This document shows, in pieces, positions 19,480-27,549 of a stretch of DNA of 64,000 bases. The stretch comes from SAR86 cluster bacterium AG-422-O05. GTDB taxonomy: Bacteria > Pseudomonadota > Gammaproteobacteria > Magnimaribacterales > D2472. The position numbers were made by a program, and so were the translations under genes. How positions within the stretch are numbered: position 1 is the first letter of the stretch; every line of letters starts with the position of its first letter. The notes below the pieces were generated by a model. The model was not told the DNA's origin, did not search any database, and worked only from the letters and a program-made list of their open reading frames with translations. The stretch covers positions 62,001 through 126,000 of the forward strand of contig QCMW01000001.1 in assembly GCA_003213495.1 (NCBI GenBank). The letters run 5' to 3'.

Positions 19480-20962
19480 TAACTACCTCATGATCACTGA
19501 AATAACTTATTTGATTATTTTCTTCCTGTGTTTCTTCATGTCCTTTCCCTAGAATCACCAAACAATCATTATTAGTAATCTCCTTTACGCCAAATATAAT
19601 TGCTTGTTTTCTGTCTTTTATCTTAACTACGTTTTCAATATTGTTATTTTTTGCTGCATCCTTAAAAATATCCTCAAAATCTTCACTTCTTGAATTATCA
19701 GATGTAAAAATTACTTTTGATGAATCTCTTATAGCAGCTGAAAGCATCTTTGATCGTTTTGACTTATCTCTACCACCTCCGCAACCTATAATCACAATAA
19801 GATTGTCGTATTGATTTTTTATTGATGATAAAAATAACCTAATGGCCTCGTGGTTGTGAGCATAGTCAATTATTATATTTGAAGGAATATCTCTAATTAT
19901 TTCAGCTCTTCCCTTTGGTAATCTCAAATAATTAAGGTCATTAATTTTATTTTCTAAAAACCCGCCAAACCCTATCGAACAAATTGCGAAAACAAGATTG
20001 TGTACATTGAAGTTGGGAAAAACATTACAGCAAAATTTAAATTTCTTTCTTTCTTTAAAATTATACTCTTTTGGTGGTTTATTAATGCTTATTTCAAAAG
20101 TTGTTTCTTTAATAGATATTCCTTTAATCTCATAGTAAATATCAGAAAAATTATTATCTTTGCTAACAACTAATAATTTATTTTCATCATTAACAATAAA
20201 ATCATACTTATGATGAAATTTATATGATTTGTCATCAAGAAGTTTTACTAAGGATTTATTTTTAAAAATTTCAAATTTAGCGTCTCGATATGCTGAAATA
20301 TTTTTATGGTAATCTAAGTGATCACTTGAAATATTTAATATCGAAGTTGCATTAAACCAAACAATATCATTTAATCTCCCCTGGTCTAATGCATGTGAAG
20401 AAATCTCAATACAAATATTTACTGGTACTTCAAACCCATCCATATACGGAGTCCTTCCGAAACCAAAAAAATTTAAGATGGTAAATAACTCAAAGATATC
20501 TGGAGTTGTTTTTGTTGAAAAGATTTTATCACTTTTCTCTTGATTAAAGTAAACACCTAATGTTCCTATGTATAACGATTGATGTCCTTGATTATTTAAT
20601 ATTTGATGACAGAAATAAGCTGAGGAGGTTTTGCCATTAGTTCCTGTAAATCCGAAATATTTACTATGATTTATATCAATTTGATATAACTCACAAAGGA
20701 AAAGTGAGATTTTACTTTCAAGATCTTCTACATAAAAAATATTTTTAACTTCAGTTATAAATTCAGGATCATTATGAACTGCAATTACTGCTCCTAATTT
20801 AATAGCCTCCTCACAAAATTCACTTCCATGATTATTAGTTCCAGGTAATCCAAAGAAAATTGAATTTTTTTCTATTTTAAATGTAGAATTTGTTGCGAAA
20901 GCAATTTCGATGTCTTTTGGAAAATTTATATTTAATATTTTTTCTAGCTCATTCATCTTCAA
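19463..20962 (-). CDS. murE: UDP-MurNAc-dipeptide ligase MurE (probably meso-diaminopimelate-adding)
   Basis: MurE adds the third stem residue. Landmarks are GTNGKTSSAYF (ATP loop), STKTTPD, ISSHALDQGRL, the carbamylated-Lys region SDHLDYHKN...YRDAKFEIF, and CGGGRDKSKR. The diaminopimelate-selecting motif, normally DNPR, reads DNSR (in FTSDNSRSED). The Arg that contacts DAP is kept while Pro is replaced by Ser, so DAP remains the likely substrate. It overlaps ftsI by 14 bases and murF by 17. At 499 residues the length is normal, and an extra patch of Lys, Phe and Asn-rich sequence lies in the central domain. Confidence 0.95.
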   Translation of the reverse strand: MKMNELEKILNINFPKDIEIAFATNSTFKIEKNSIFFGLPGTNNHGSEFCEEAIKLGAVIAVHNDPEFITEVKNIFYVEDLESKISLFLCELYQIDINHSKYFGFTGTNGKTSSAYFCHQILNNQGHQSLYIGTLGVYFNQEKSDKIFSTKTTPDIFELFTILNFFGFGRTPYMDGFEVPVNICIEISSHALDQGRLNDIVWFNATSILNISSDHLDYHKNISAYRDAKFEIFKNKSLVKLLDDKSYKFHHKYDFIVNDENKLLVVSKDNNFSDIYYEIKGISIKETTFEISINKPPKEYNFKERKKFKFCCNVFPNFNVHNLVFAICSIGFGGFLENKINDLNYLRLPKGRAEIIRDIPSNIIIDYAHNHEAIRLFLSSIKNQYDNLIVIIGCGGGRDKSKRSKMLSAAIRDSSKVIFTSDNSRSEDFEDIFKDAAKNNNIENVVKIKDRKQAIIFGVKEITNNDCLVILGKGHEETQEENNQISYFSDHEVVNEIYN

Positions 20963-22568
20963 AATAACCTAAGTGATTTAAAGAGCTTTCAGCAATTTTT
21001 GCAAAAACTGGAGCTGCTACTGCACCACCAGTATATGAATTTAGTCCTGGATTATTTATTGATACAAAAATAGTAAGAGATTCATCACTTAATGGAGTGA
21101 TACCAGCAAAAGATGCAATATATAAATCTTCTGCATATCCAGATCTTCCTCTTATCTGATGAGCTGTTCCAGTTTTGCCTGCAACAGAAAAACCTCTAAT
21201 ATTTGCTGCTGGGGCAGTTCCATCTTGAACAACTTCTTGAAGTGCTTTTAAAACGTATGATGCAGATTCAGGAGAAATAATTTGTCTTGAAGTTGATATA
21301 TCATCTTTAATCAAAGTAAAATCTTTAAATACTCCGTTGTTTGCAAAAACAGAATATGCTGACGCAATCTGAAAAGGACTGATTGTTATTCCATAACCAT
21401 AACCTAAGCTTGCTAATTCTTTGTCAATAACACTATCTTTAATATTCATATAACCAAAGGCCGAAGAAGGAAAATTGACTGAGACAGGCTTAGTAAAACC
21501 AAAATTATAATAATTATTTGTTAAGTCATCATATCCAACTTCAAGCGATATTAAAGATGCTCCTATTTGACTTGAAACGGCAATAATTTCTGTAGGTGTT
21601 AATTTCTCATGGTTTCTTGAATCAACTATTATTTTATCGTTTAAATTTAGTCTTCTAGGGATATCTATAATTTGATTTGGAGTAACTACCTCAGCATCAT
21701 AGGCTTTTGATAGCATTATGGGTTTTAAAACTGATCCTAACTCATAAGCATCAACTAAAGCTCTATTTTTTTGAATTTTTCTTTTTGGATGATTAGGGTT
21801 ATAAGACGGATAGCTAGCCATTGCTAATATTTCACCATTTTTGTTATCAAGTATTATTACAGTTCCTGACTTAGCTCTGTTTTTTTCTATAGCTTCTGCT
21901 AAATGTTTGTAGGCAAAATATTGAAGGGTTGCATCAATAGTTAGATGAAGATCCTGTCCTGGGATTGCTTCGGATACCACAATTGGTTTTGAAATTATTT
22001 CTTGTTTTGTATTTTTGAAATATTTATTCCTTCCATTAACTCCTGATAAAACTTTGTCATAACTTTTCTCTAGCCCTTCTTGCGCACCATCGGTTCCGAA
22101 AAAACCAATTAACGGAGCAATTTGATCGCCTAGGGGATAATGCCTGCTATAACGAACCTCTATCTCAGTATTTTTTAATTTTATTTTTTTTATCTCTAAT
22201 AAATTTTTTTTAGAAACGTTTTTCTTTAATAATGTTTTCTTTTCAAATGTTTCTTTAACATAATCTATGTCTAATTCTATTAATTCCGCGAGTTTAAGTA
22301 ATTGTGATTTTTTAAATCCCTTAAGAGCATATAAATCATAGTTAACCACAGAAACTGCTAGAGGAACGTTGTTCCTATCAAAAATAGAACCTCTTACTGG
22401 AATAATATCTTTATATTTGATGTGCCTTTTGGCACCCTCATTCTGTAAGAAAGTGCTATCAATAATTTGTATAGAAAAAATTCTATAGATAATCACTAGC
22501 AAACAGATTGAAACAGTTAAACCTACAGTTACAAATCTCCAATTAAAATATTTACTTTTGCTTTTCAT
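20949..22568 (-). CDS. ftsI: septal transpeptidase FtsI (PBP3)
   Basis: FtsI crosslinks septal peptidoglycan as the partner of FtsW. The 539 residues have a cytoplasmic tail and membrane helix (about 11-31), a pedestal domain (PVRGSIFDRNNVPLA at 57-71), and a class B transpeptidase domain. The SxxK motif is SVLK at 279-282 (catalytic S279) and KTGT is at 465-468. The SxN motif is changed: residues 332-334 read SSQ instead of SSN, at the expected spacing of 53 residues from the catalytic Ser. It overlaps murE by 14 bases and ftsL by 17. Confidence 0.97.
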   Translation of the reverse strand: MKSKSKYFNWRFVTVGLTVSICLLVIIYRIFSIQIIDSTFLQNEGAKRHIKYKDIIPVRGSIFDRNNVPLAVSVVNYDLYALKGFKKSQLLKLAELIELDIDYVKETFEKKTLLKKNVSKKNLLEIKKIKLKNTEIEVRYSRHYPLGDQIAPLIGFFGTDGAQEGLEKSYDKVLSGVNGRNKYFKNTKQEIISKPIVVSEAIPGQDLHLTIDATLQYFAYKHLAEAIEKNRAKSGTVIILDNKNGEILAMASYPSYNPNHPKRKIQKNRALVDAYELGSVLKPIMLSKAYDAEVVTPNQIIDIPRRLNLNDKIIVDSRNHEKLTPTEIIAVSSQIGASLISLEVGYDDLTNNYYNFGFTKPVSVNFPSSAFGYMNIKDSVIDKELASLGYGYGITISPFQIASAYSVFANNGVFKDFTLIKDDISTSRQIISPESASYVLKALQEVVQDGTAPAANIRGFSVAGKTGTAHQIRGRSGYAEDLYIASFAGITPLSDESLTIFVSINNPGLNSYTGGAVAAPVFAKIAESSLNHLGYFEDE

Positions 22569-22830
22569 TAATTAATTCTTTTGGTCTTTTTTTTATCATT
22601 CCTAAATTTTCCTTTGCAAATTTTTCAATATTCGCAGGAGAATGCTCAATATGAAATTGTGTTAGTAGGTTCAAATTCATATCTTTTAAGTTTTCATATT
22701 CAACGTTAAGTATTTCATTATTGTTATAAAGGGTACTTATTTCCCATGAAAGTCTAATTTTTTCAATACATAAAAAAAATGTAATACTAAAAATTATTGC
22801 AAAATTTATAATTTTTTTTGTGCTAATCAT
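22552..22830 (-). CDS. ftsL: cell division protein FtsL
   Basis: FtsL forms the FtsQLB complex and relays activation to FtsWI. The 92-residue product has the right architecture: a hydrophobic helix at about 8-23, a helical periplasmic segment (LYNNNEILNVEYENLKD) and a short C-terminal part with FAKENLGM, which resembles the family's conserved AREKLGM end. Primary sequence is poorly conserved in FtsL, so the position between rsmH and ftsI is the main support. It overlaps rsmH by 4 bases and ftsI by 17. Confidence 0.88.
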   Translation of the reverse strand: MISTKKIINFAIIFSITFFLCIEKIRLSWEISTLYNNNEILNVEYENLKDMNLNLLTQFHIEHSPANIEKFAKENLGMIKKRPKELINEKQK

Positions 22831-23720
22831 ATTTTTTGAAACACCCTCATAGTTGCACTTCTTGATCTTGGATTTTCAGTGACTTCTTTTGATGAAGCCT
22901 TTATCTTTTTTGCAATGCACTTAAATTCTTTTATTTCTTTACTGTTTAATGGAATGTCCTTTGGAAAGGATTTAATTATTGGTTTAAAAAATTCTTTTAC
23001 AATTCCATCCTCCAAGGAATGGAAAGATATAACTACTATCAATCCGTCTTTTTTAATTATTCTTTTTGCAATTTCTAGTGATTCTTTGAATTCATTTAGC
23101 TCGTTGTTAATAAAAATTCTAAATGCTTGAAAAGACTTTGTTGCTGGATTGATTTTCAATTTTTTTTCAGGATATACATCCTTTATTAATGAGGCAAGTT
23201 GTAAAGTTGTTCTTATCGGTGAGCTTTTCTGTATTTCAATAATTGCATTTGCGATTAATCTTGCATGCTTTTCATCGCCATACTTATAAAGAATTTCAAT
23301 AATTTCTTCTTTTTTGGCTTTTTCTAGCCATTTCGAGAAAGGCTCTCCGATAGTGTTATCAAAACGCATATCAAGTTGGCCTTCTTTATTAAAACTAAAT
23401 CCTCTTTCTGCGTTATCAAGATGAGTCGAGCAAGTGCCTAAATCGTAAATAATTCCATTAATACTGTTATCTTTAAAATACTTGTCCAAGTTTTTAAATG
23501 AATCATGACGAATTTTAAAATTATCATTCTTAAAATTTAATCCAAACTCATATGCTTCTGGATCTTTGTCAAAACTCGATAAATATCCTTTAGAAGATAT
23601 TTTTTCAAGAATTAATTTAGAATGGCCGCCTCTTCCAAAGGTGCAATCAACATAATGACCATCAAGATCATTAATTAAAAAATCTACGGATTCTTCCAGC
23701 AGGACTGGAAAATGTAGCAT
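22827..23720 (-). CDS. rsmH: 16S rRNA m4C1402 methyltransferase RsmH
   Basis: RsmH (MraW) methylates N4 of C1402 in 16S rRNA; the 2'-O-methylation of the same nucleotide is made by RsmI, encoded nearby at 25790. The 297 residues begin HFPVLLEESVDFL and show VDCTFGRGGHS (SAM loop), GIIYDLGTCSTHLDNAERGFSF (in part), LDMRFD, FQAFRIFINNELNE, ISFHSLEDGIVKEFF, and NPRSRSATMRV at the end. DLGTCS replaces the common DLGVSS. It starts 1 base after the ftsZ stop, whereas in most dcw clusters rsmH directly follows mraZ. Confidence 0.97.
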   Translation of the reverse strand: MLHFPVLLEESVDFLINDLDGHYVDCTFGRGGHSKLILEKISSKGYLSSFDKDPEAYEFGLNFKNDNFKIRHDSFKNLDKYFKDNSINGIIYDLGTCSTHLDNAERGFSFNKEGQLDMRFDNTIGEPFSKWLEKAKKEEIIEILYKYGDEKHARLIANAIIEIQKSSPIRTTLQLASLIKDVYPEKKLKINPATKSFQAFRIFINNELNEFKESLEIAKRIIKKDGLIVVISFHSLEDGIVKEFFKPIIKSFPKDIPLNSKEIKEFKCIAKKIKASSKEVTENPRSRSATMRVFQKI

Positions 23721-23721
23721 C

Positions 23722-24834
23722 TCAGTCTACTTGTTTTCTCATAAAAGTCGGCACATCGAGGAAATCAATTTCATCCTCTGCAGACGACGTGCCAACTTTC
23801 TGACTTGTTTGATCTTTATCCAGGCCTACCGGATTTAGTTTTAATGAAGGCTCATTATCTATAACTATAGAGGGGGCCCTTTGGTCAACTCCTGTTGCAA
23901 CAATAGTTACCTGGAGATCATCTTTAAAATTGTCATCGTAAACTAAACCATAAATAATATTTGCATCATCACTTACAATTTCATCAACTATCTCCGAGAC
24001 TTCTCTTTGATCTCTTAAAGTGGGTTCTTTGGCAGTAATATTTACAAGCACTCCTCTTGCATTTTTGAGATTAATATCCTCTAGTAGTTCACTTTTTATT
24101 GCCATATTACCAGCAACTTCAGCTCTATTTTTACCGCTTGCTCTTCCAGTACCCATTACAGCTATGCCTTTTTCTGACATGACTGTCTTAACATCAGCAA
24201 AATCGACATTAACATGTCCTTTTTTCATAATAATATCTGAGATTCCCTGAACTGCTCCTTTTAGAACATCATCTGCCTTTGCAAAAGCATCTTGCATTGA
24301 AGTGTCTTCACCTAAAATTTTATAAAGCTTCTCGTTTGGAATAGTTACAAGGCTGTCAACCTCTTCAACCAATGCTGCTAAACCTTTCTCTGCTGCTCCC
24401 ATTCTCTTTTTTCCTTCAAGTTTAAAAGGTTTGGTGACAACAGCTACAGTTAATGCACCTAATTCTTTTGCAATTGACGCAATTATGGGAGCAGCTCCAG
24501 TACCAGTGCCGCCTCCCATTCCAGCAGTAATGAAAACCATATCTGCACCTGCTAAAAGTTCTTCAATTGCTATTCTGTCACTTTCTGCAGCTCTTTTGCC
24601 TATTTCCGGATCAGCACCAGCACCCAATCCCTTTGTAAGTCCATTTCCTAATTTTAATGTCGTTGCATTTTGAACTGATTTTAAAGCCTGTGTATCAGTA
24701 TTTGCACATATAAAATCAACTCCTTCAATTTTATGATTTATCATATGGATGACTGCATTACCTCCGCCGCCACCTACTCCTACAACTTTAATTTTAGCGT
24801 GTTCTGCTTCTTGTCCAACTACTTCAAAATTCAT
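23722..24834 (-). CDS. ftsZ: cell division GTPase FtsZ, relocated to the head of the dcw cluster
   Basis: FtsZ is the tubulin homologue that builds the division ring. The 370 residues include the glycine-rich VVGVGGGGGNAV, the tubulin signature GGGTGTG at 107-113, the T7 loop region NVDFADVK, and a C-terminal peptide LDVPTFMRKQVD that matches the conserved tail bound by FtsA and ZipA. A variable linker of roughly 40-50 residues separates domain and tail. The gene lies between mraZ (18 bases upstream) and rsmH (1 base downstream), not after ftsA. A strong ribosome site, AAGGGGA, lies just before ATG 24834. No second ftsZ follows ftsA in this window. Confidence 0.98.
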   Translation of the reverse strand: MNFEVVGQEAEHAKIKVVGVGGGGGNAVIHMINHKIEGVDFICANTDTQALKSVQNATTLKLGNGLTKGLGAGADPEIGKRAAESDRIAIEELLAGADMVFITAGMGGGTGTGAAPIIASIAKELGALTVAVVTKPFKLEGKKRMGAAEKGLAALVEEVDSLVTIPNEKLYKILGEDTSMQDAFAKADDVLKGAVQGISDIIMKKGHVNVDFADVKTVMSEKGIAVMGTGRASGKNRAEVAGNMAIKSELLEDINLKNARGVLVNITAKEPTLRDQREVSEIVDEIVSDDANIIYGLVYDDNFKDDLQVTIVATGVDQRAPSIVIDNEPSLKLNPVGLDKDQTSQKVGTSSAEDEIDFLDVPTFMRKQVD

Positions 24835-24852
24835 TTTTTCCCCTTCTCATAA

Positions 24853-25320
24853 CTAAAATGACATTGTTTTTATGCTTTCAGGTAAGACAACATCTAGAAT
24901 CTCTGTCGACAAAGATCCTCCAGTTTGTCTCATTTCCCAGCTATTAATATTCCAAATTTCAAATTTATTACCCATACCAACTACAGCTATCTGTTTTTGT
25001 CCCATTATTTCGGCGTATTCTTGAAGATCGACCGGTACTCTTATTAGCATTCTTCCATTTACATCGATTTCTGTTTCATGTGCATTTCCTAAAATTGTCC
25101 ATTGAATGTTTCTTACTATAGGGTCTAGGCCTTGAAGCGATTGAAGTTTATTTGATATTTGTAACCACTCATCGCCAGGATATAACTTTAAAGCTGGATA
25201 CTGAGGATCTTTTGTTACGACAATTTTTGATAAGCTTTTTGATTTAAATGCATCTCTATACCTTGCTGGCATAGATATTCTCCCTTTTGCATCCAAAGAT
25301 ACTGTATTAAATCCAAACAT
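24853..25320 (-). CDS. mraZ: transcriptional regulator MraZ
   Basis: MraZ is a DNA-binding protein with two AbrB-like half domains that in E. coli represses its own dcw promoter. The 155-residue product shows the first repeat MFGFNTVSLDAKGRISMPARYR (in part) and the second around ETEIDVNGRMLIRVP, with the DxxGR signatures in both. It is the first gene of the run. Its ATG has no visible Shine-Dalgarno sequence, and a good -10 box ends only six bases before it, which would give a leaderless mRNA. GTGTG repeats just upstream look like its own operator. Confidence 0.96.
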   Translation of the reverse strand: MFGFNTVSLDAKGRISMPARYRDAFKSKSLSKIVVTKDPQYPALKLYPGDEWLQISNKLQSLQGLDPIVRNIQWTILGNAHETEIDVNGRMLIRVPVDLQEYAEIMGQKQIAVVGMGNKFEIWNINSWEMRQTGGSLSTEILDVVLPESIKTMSF

Positions 25321-25326
25321 CTACAA

Positions 25327-25380
25327 AATATAAAGTCTTTTTACACACTTTGCAACATTTTTACACACTTTTTCACACAA
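25327..25380 (-). promoter_or_regulatory. mraZ promoter with probable MraZ operator boxes
   Basis: Read on the minus strand, TTGCAA (25355-25350) and TATATT (25332-25327) are separated by exactly 17 bases, a good sigma-70 arrangement. The predicted start of transcription falls on the A of the mraZ ATG at 25320. The same stretch holds GTGTG-type decamers in one phase: TGTGTGAAAA, AGTGTGTAAA, a degenerate AATGTTGCAA that contains the -35 box, and AGTGTGTAAA again. Known MraZ operators are short G-rich direct repeats about 10 bp apart upstream of mraZ, so autorepression is the likely role. The repeats are seen; the binding is inferred. Confidence 0.6.
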
Positions 25381-25409
25381 AAAAGATGTCTAACTTTGTA
25401 AATAAATGT

Positions 25410-25769
25410 AAGCGAGTTGGTCTATAAGCCGGATTCTGTAAATGATGATCATCTATCTTGATATTATGTTGCCATAATATTCTAGCAACCTACCCAAATC
25501 CAAAGCGAGCAGCTTTATAGGATTTCTATTTGGTTTTGCTTCAGGCTGGGGTTTACAATGCCTCAAATGTTACCATTCAAGCGGTAAGCTCTTACCTTAC
25601 CTTTTCACCCTTACCAAAAAAATTGGCGGTATATTTTCTGTTGCACTTTCCGTAAGCTCACGCTTCCCAGGTGTTACCTGGCGCCCTGCTCTTTGAAGTC
25701 CGGACTTTCCTCTTTTCAGCTATTTTCGCTGCATTAGCTAAGCCTTAAAGCGATCATCCAACCAACTCA
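25410..25769 (-). ncRNA. rnpB: RNase P RNA (class A)
   Basis: This is the catalytic RNA that matures tRNA 5' ends. Read on the minus strand, the conserved core blocks are GAGGAAAGTCCGGAC near the 5' end, GGGCGCCAGGTAACACCTGG, a central GGTAAGGTAAGAGCTTACCG hairpin, GAATGGTAACAT, GGGTAGGTTGCTAG, and the 3' ACAGAATCCGGCTTATAGAC. The ends pair as helix P1: GAGTTGGTT (25768-25760) with GACCAACTC (25422-25414). The length of about 360 is normal for type A. The 5' end is set by P1 and by a TATAAT box seven bases upstream; the 3' end is uncertain by a few bases. It lies between rsmI and mraZ on the same strand, with no clear terminator. Confidence 0.95.
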
Positions 25770-25775
25770 ACGGCT

Positions 25776-25781
25776 ATTATA
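25776..25781 (-). promoter_or_regulatory. -10 box of rnpB
   Basis: A perfect TATAAT on the minus strand lies in the 20-base gap between the rsmI stop (25790) and rnpB. Transcription would begin about seven bases on, at 25769-25768, exactly where helix P1 begins. The -35 position (about 25799-25804, CTTATA, inside the rsmI 3' end) is weak. Confidence 0.55.
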
Positions 25782-25789
25782 ATGATTTT

Positions 25790-26605
25790 TTAGTTTTCTA
25801 TAAGTGATTTATAAATATCTCTTTTATTGTCATGTGTTATTAATGAAATTAATTTTGCTGAATCCGAAGCAGATAATTTTTTTAAATACTCATTTTTTAT
25901 CCTTTTAGTCAACTTCACATTAGATTTAACGTTATTCTCGCCACCAAGAACTATCACTGACTCTCCTTTCATACTAATTTTTTCTTTATCAAAAATTGAT
26001 AATATATTTGTTATATTACCTCTAACAACTCTCTCATGTATTTTTGTCATTTCCATACATATAGAAATATTTCTATCAGGATGGAGATATTTAGAAGCTA
26101 TCTGGATGGTTTTTACGATTCTTTTTGAAGATTCAAAAAATATTGAAGTCTTTTTTTCATTTTTTAACTCTTCTAGAAATAATATTTGTAATGATTCTTT
26201 TCTTGGAAAAAATCCGTAAAAAGAGAACTTATCTGTAGGCAAGCCAGACATGATCAGAGCGTTTATTACCGAAGAAGGTCCTGGCAATAGAGTATATTTA
26301 ATATTGTTCTCAATACATTTTTGGATTAATTTATAACCTGGATCTGAAATTGCAGGAGTCCCTGCATCCGAAACTATAGATACAGTCATATCATTTGCAA
26401 GTTGTTTAATGATTGTATTCGTTACTTTTGTTTCATTATGTTCGTGAAATGATTCACATTCTTTTTTGATATCGATTGATTTAAGGAGCTTTTGCGTAAC
26501 TCTTGTGTCCTCAGCATATAAATAGTCACAAGTTCTAATAGCGTCGATTGCTCTTTGTGATATATCATTTAAGTTGCCAATTGGTGTTGAAATAAAATTT
26601 AGCAT
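25790..26605 (-). CDS. rsmI: 16S rRNA 2'-O-methyltransferase RsmI
   Basis: RsmI methylates the 2'-O of C1402 in 16S rRNA, pairing with RsmH of this window. The 271-residue TP-methylase shows FISTPIGNLNDISQRAI at the N-terminus, CDYLYAEDTRVTQKLL, SFHEHNE, SDAGTPAISDPGYKL, LPGPSSVINALIMSGLPTD (in part) and the GFFPRK motif, all typical. The last third is more variable. It is divergent from the lpoA-like gene with only 17 bases between the two start codons, the same pairing as rsmI/lpoA in E. coli. Confidence 0.96.
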   Translation of the reverse strand: MLNFISTPIGNLNDISQRAIDAIRTCDYLYAEDTRVTQKLLKSIDIKKECESFHEHNETKVTNTIIKQLANDMTVSIVSDAGTPAISDPGYKLIQKCIENNIKYTLLPGPSSVINALIMSGLPTDKFSFYGFFPRKESLQILFLEELKNEKKTSIFFESSKRIVKTIQIASKYLHPDRNISICMEMTKIHERVVRGNITNILSIFDKEKISMKGESVIVLGGENNVKSNVKLTKRIKNEYLKKLSASDSAKLISLITHDNKRDIYKSLIEN

Positions 26606-26622
26606 TTTATGAGAGTTAATTA

Positions 26623-27549
26623 ATGAAATTCAGCTTAACATTTTTTTTAGGCAGTTTGCTGCTTTTTATGGTTTCGTGCACATCGATACCAAATCAAAAT
26701 AAAAGTAATCTAAATATTAATTTGGCCATTCAAACATCTAATAAAAATAAAGAACTCATTATAGAATCTTTATTTGAAAGCAATATAGAATTTACTATTA
26801 GTTTTGATGAACTAGGTTCATATGAATTGCCTAACAATCTAATTGATTCAAAAATGAAATACTTTTGTAATTCTCTTTTGCAGGATGAAAGAATCTTAAT
26901 TGAGTCATCAGTATTCAAATCAAATCAAACTAAAAATGTTCTTGTTGTTTATTCGCCTAAGTATGTTAATTACGTAAAAAATTTAAAAGAGAAATATCCT
27001 AATGAGCTTTTTTTATCTGTAGATAATTCGAACTATGAAGATAAGGTTAAAGAAATACTTAATGTAATATCAAGTTTGGACAAATATAGTATTGTAAACA
27101 AGATTGATAAAAGTATAAAAATTGAACACGAGCCAAGAGTTAGAAAGGATATTTCGAAGATATACTTTATAACTAATTATGAACTTGGCAAAACTTTGGT
27201 TCCTACTTTTAGAAGCTACTCATTAAATATAGATCTATATTCAACTAGTGAAATTTTTTATGATGCAAGTGATTTAAAAAAACTTGCTGACTTTGAAGAT
27301 TCCTATATACCAGTCTCAAATAAATATATTAATAAAATTGGTGCTAATAATGCCTCAAATATTAAAATTAACATTGAAAAAATTTTGATAGAAGATTTTT
27401 TAACTATTGAGAATGTATTTCAAAATAATCTTTTTTACGAAAATTATGAATTAAATACTGGTAATGCCAAAATCAAAAGAAATAATTGTCTAAAACGTGA
27501 TTTATATTTATGGAAAGTTTCTACAAATAATATTATTAGTCAGACTTGA
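26623..27549 (+). CDS. lpoA: LpoA-like (LppC family) outer-membrane lipoprotein, short form
   Basis: In E. coli LpoA is an outer-membrane lipoprotein that reaches through the periplasm to activate the peptidoglycan synthase PBP1A. This 308-residue protein has a signal peptide ending in the lipobox VSCTS (Cys19). Its C-terminal half resembles the periplasmic-binding-protein-like domain of LppC proteins: RVRKDISKIYFI, LVPTFRSYSLNIDLYSTSEIFY. It is less than half the size of E. coli LpoA (678), and the N-terminal TPR-like domain appears to be missing. Position opposite rsmI supports the call. Its last 14 bases overlap the sspA 3' end on the other strand. The Lys, Asn and Ile-rich composition suggests fast drift, so function may have changed. 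Confidence 0.75.
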   Translation: MKFSLTFFLGSLLLFMVSCTSIPNQNKSNLNINLAIQTSNKNKELIIESLFESNIEFTISFDELGSYELPNNLIDSKMKYFCNSLLQDERILIESSVFKSNQTKNVLVVYSPKYVNYVKNLKEKYPNELFLSVDNSNYEDKVKEILNVISSLDKYSIVNKIDKSIKIEHEPRVRKDISKIYFITNYELGKTLVPTFRSYSLNIDLYSTSEIFYDASDLKKLADFEDSYIPVSNKYINKIGANNASNIKINIEKILIEDFLTIENVFQNNLFYENYELNTGNAKIKRNNCLKRDLYLWKVSTNNIISQT

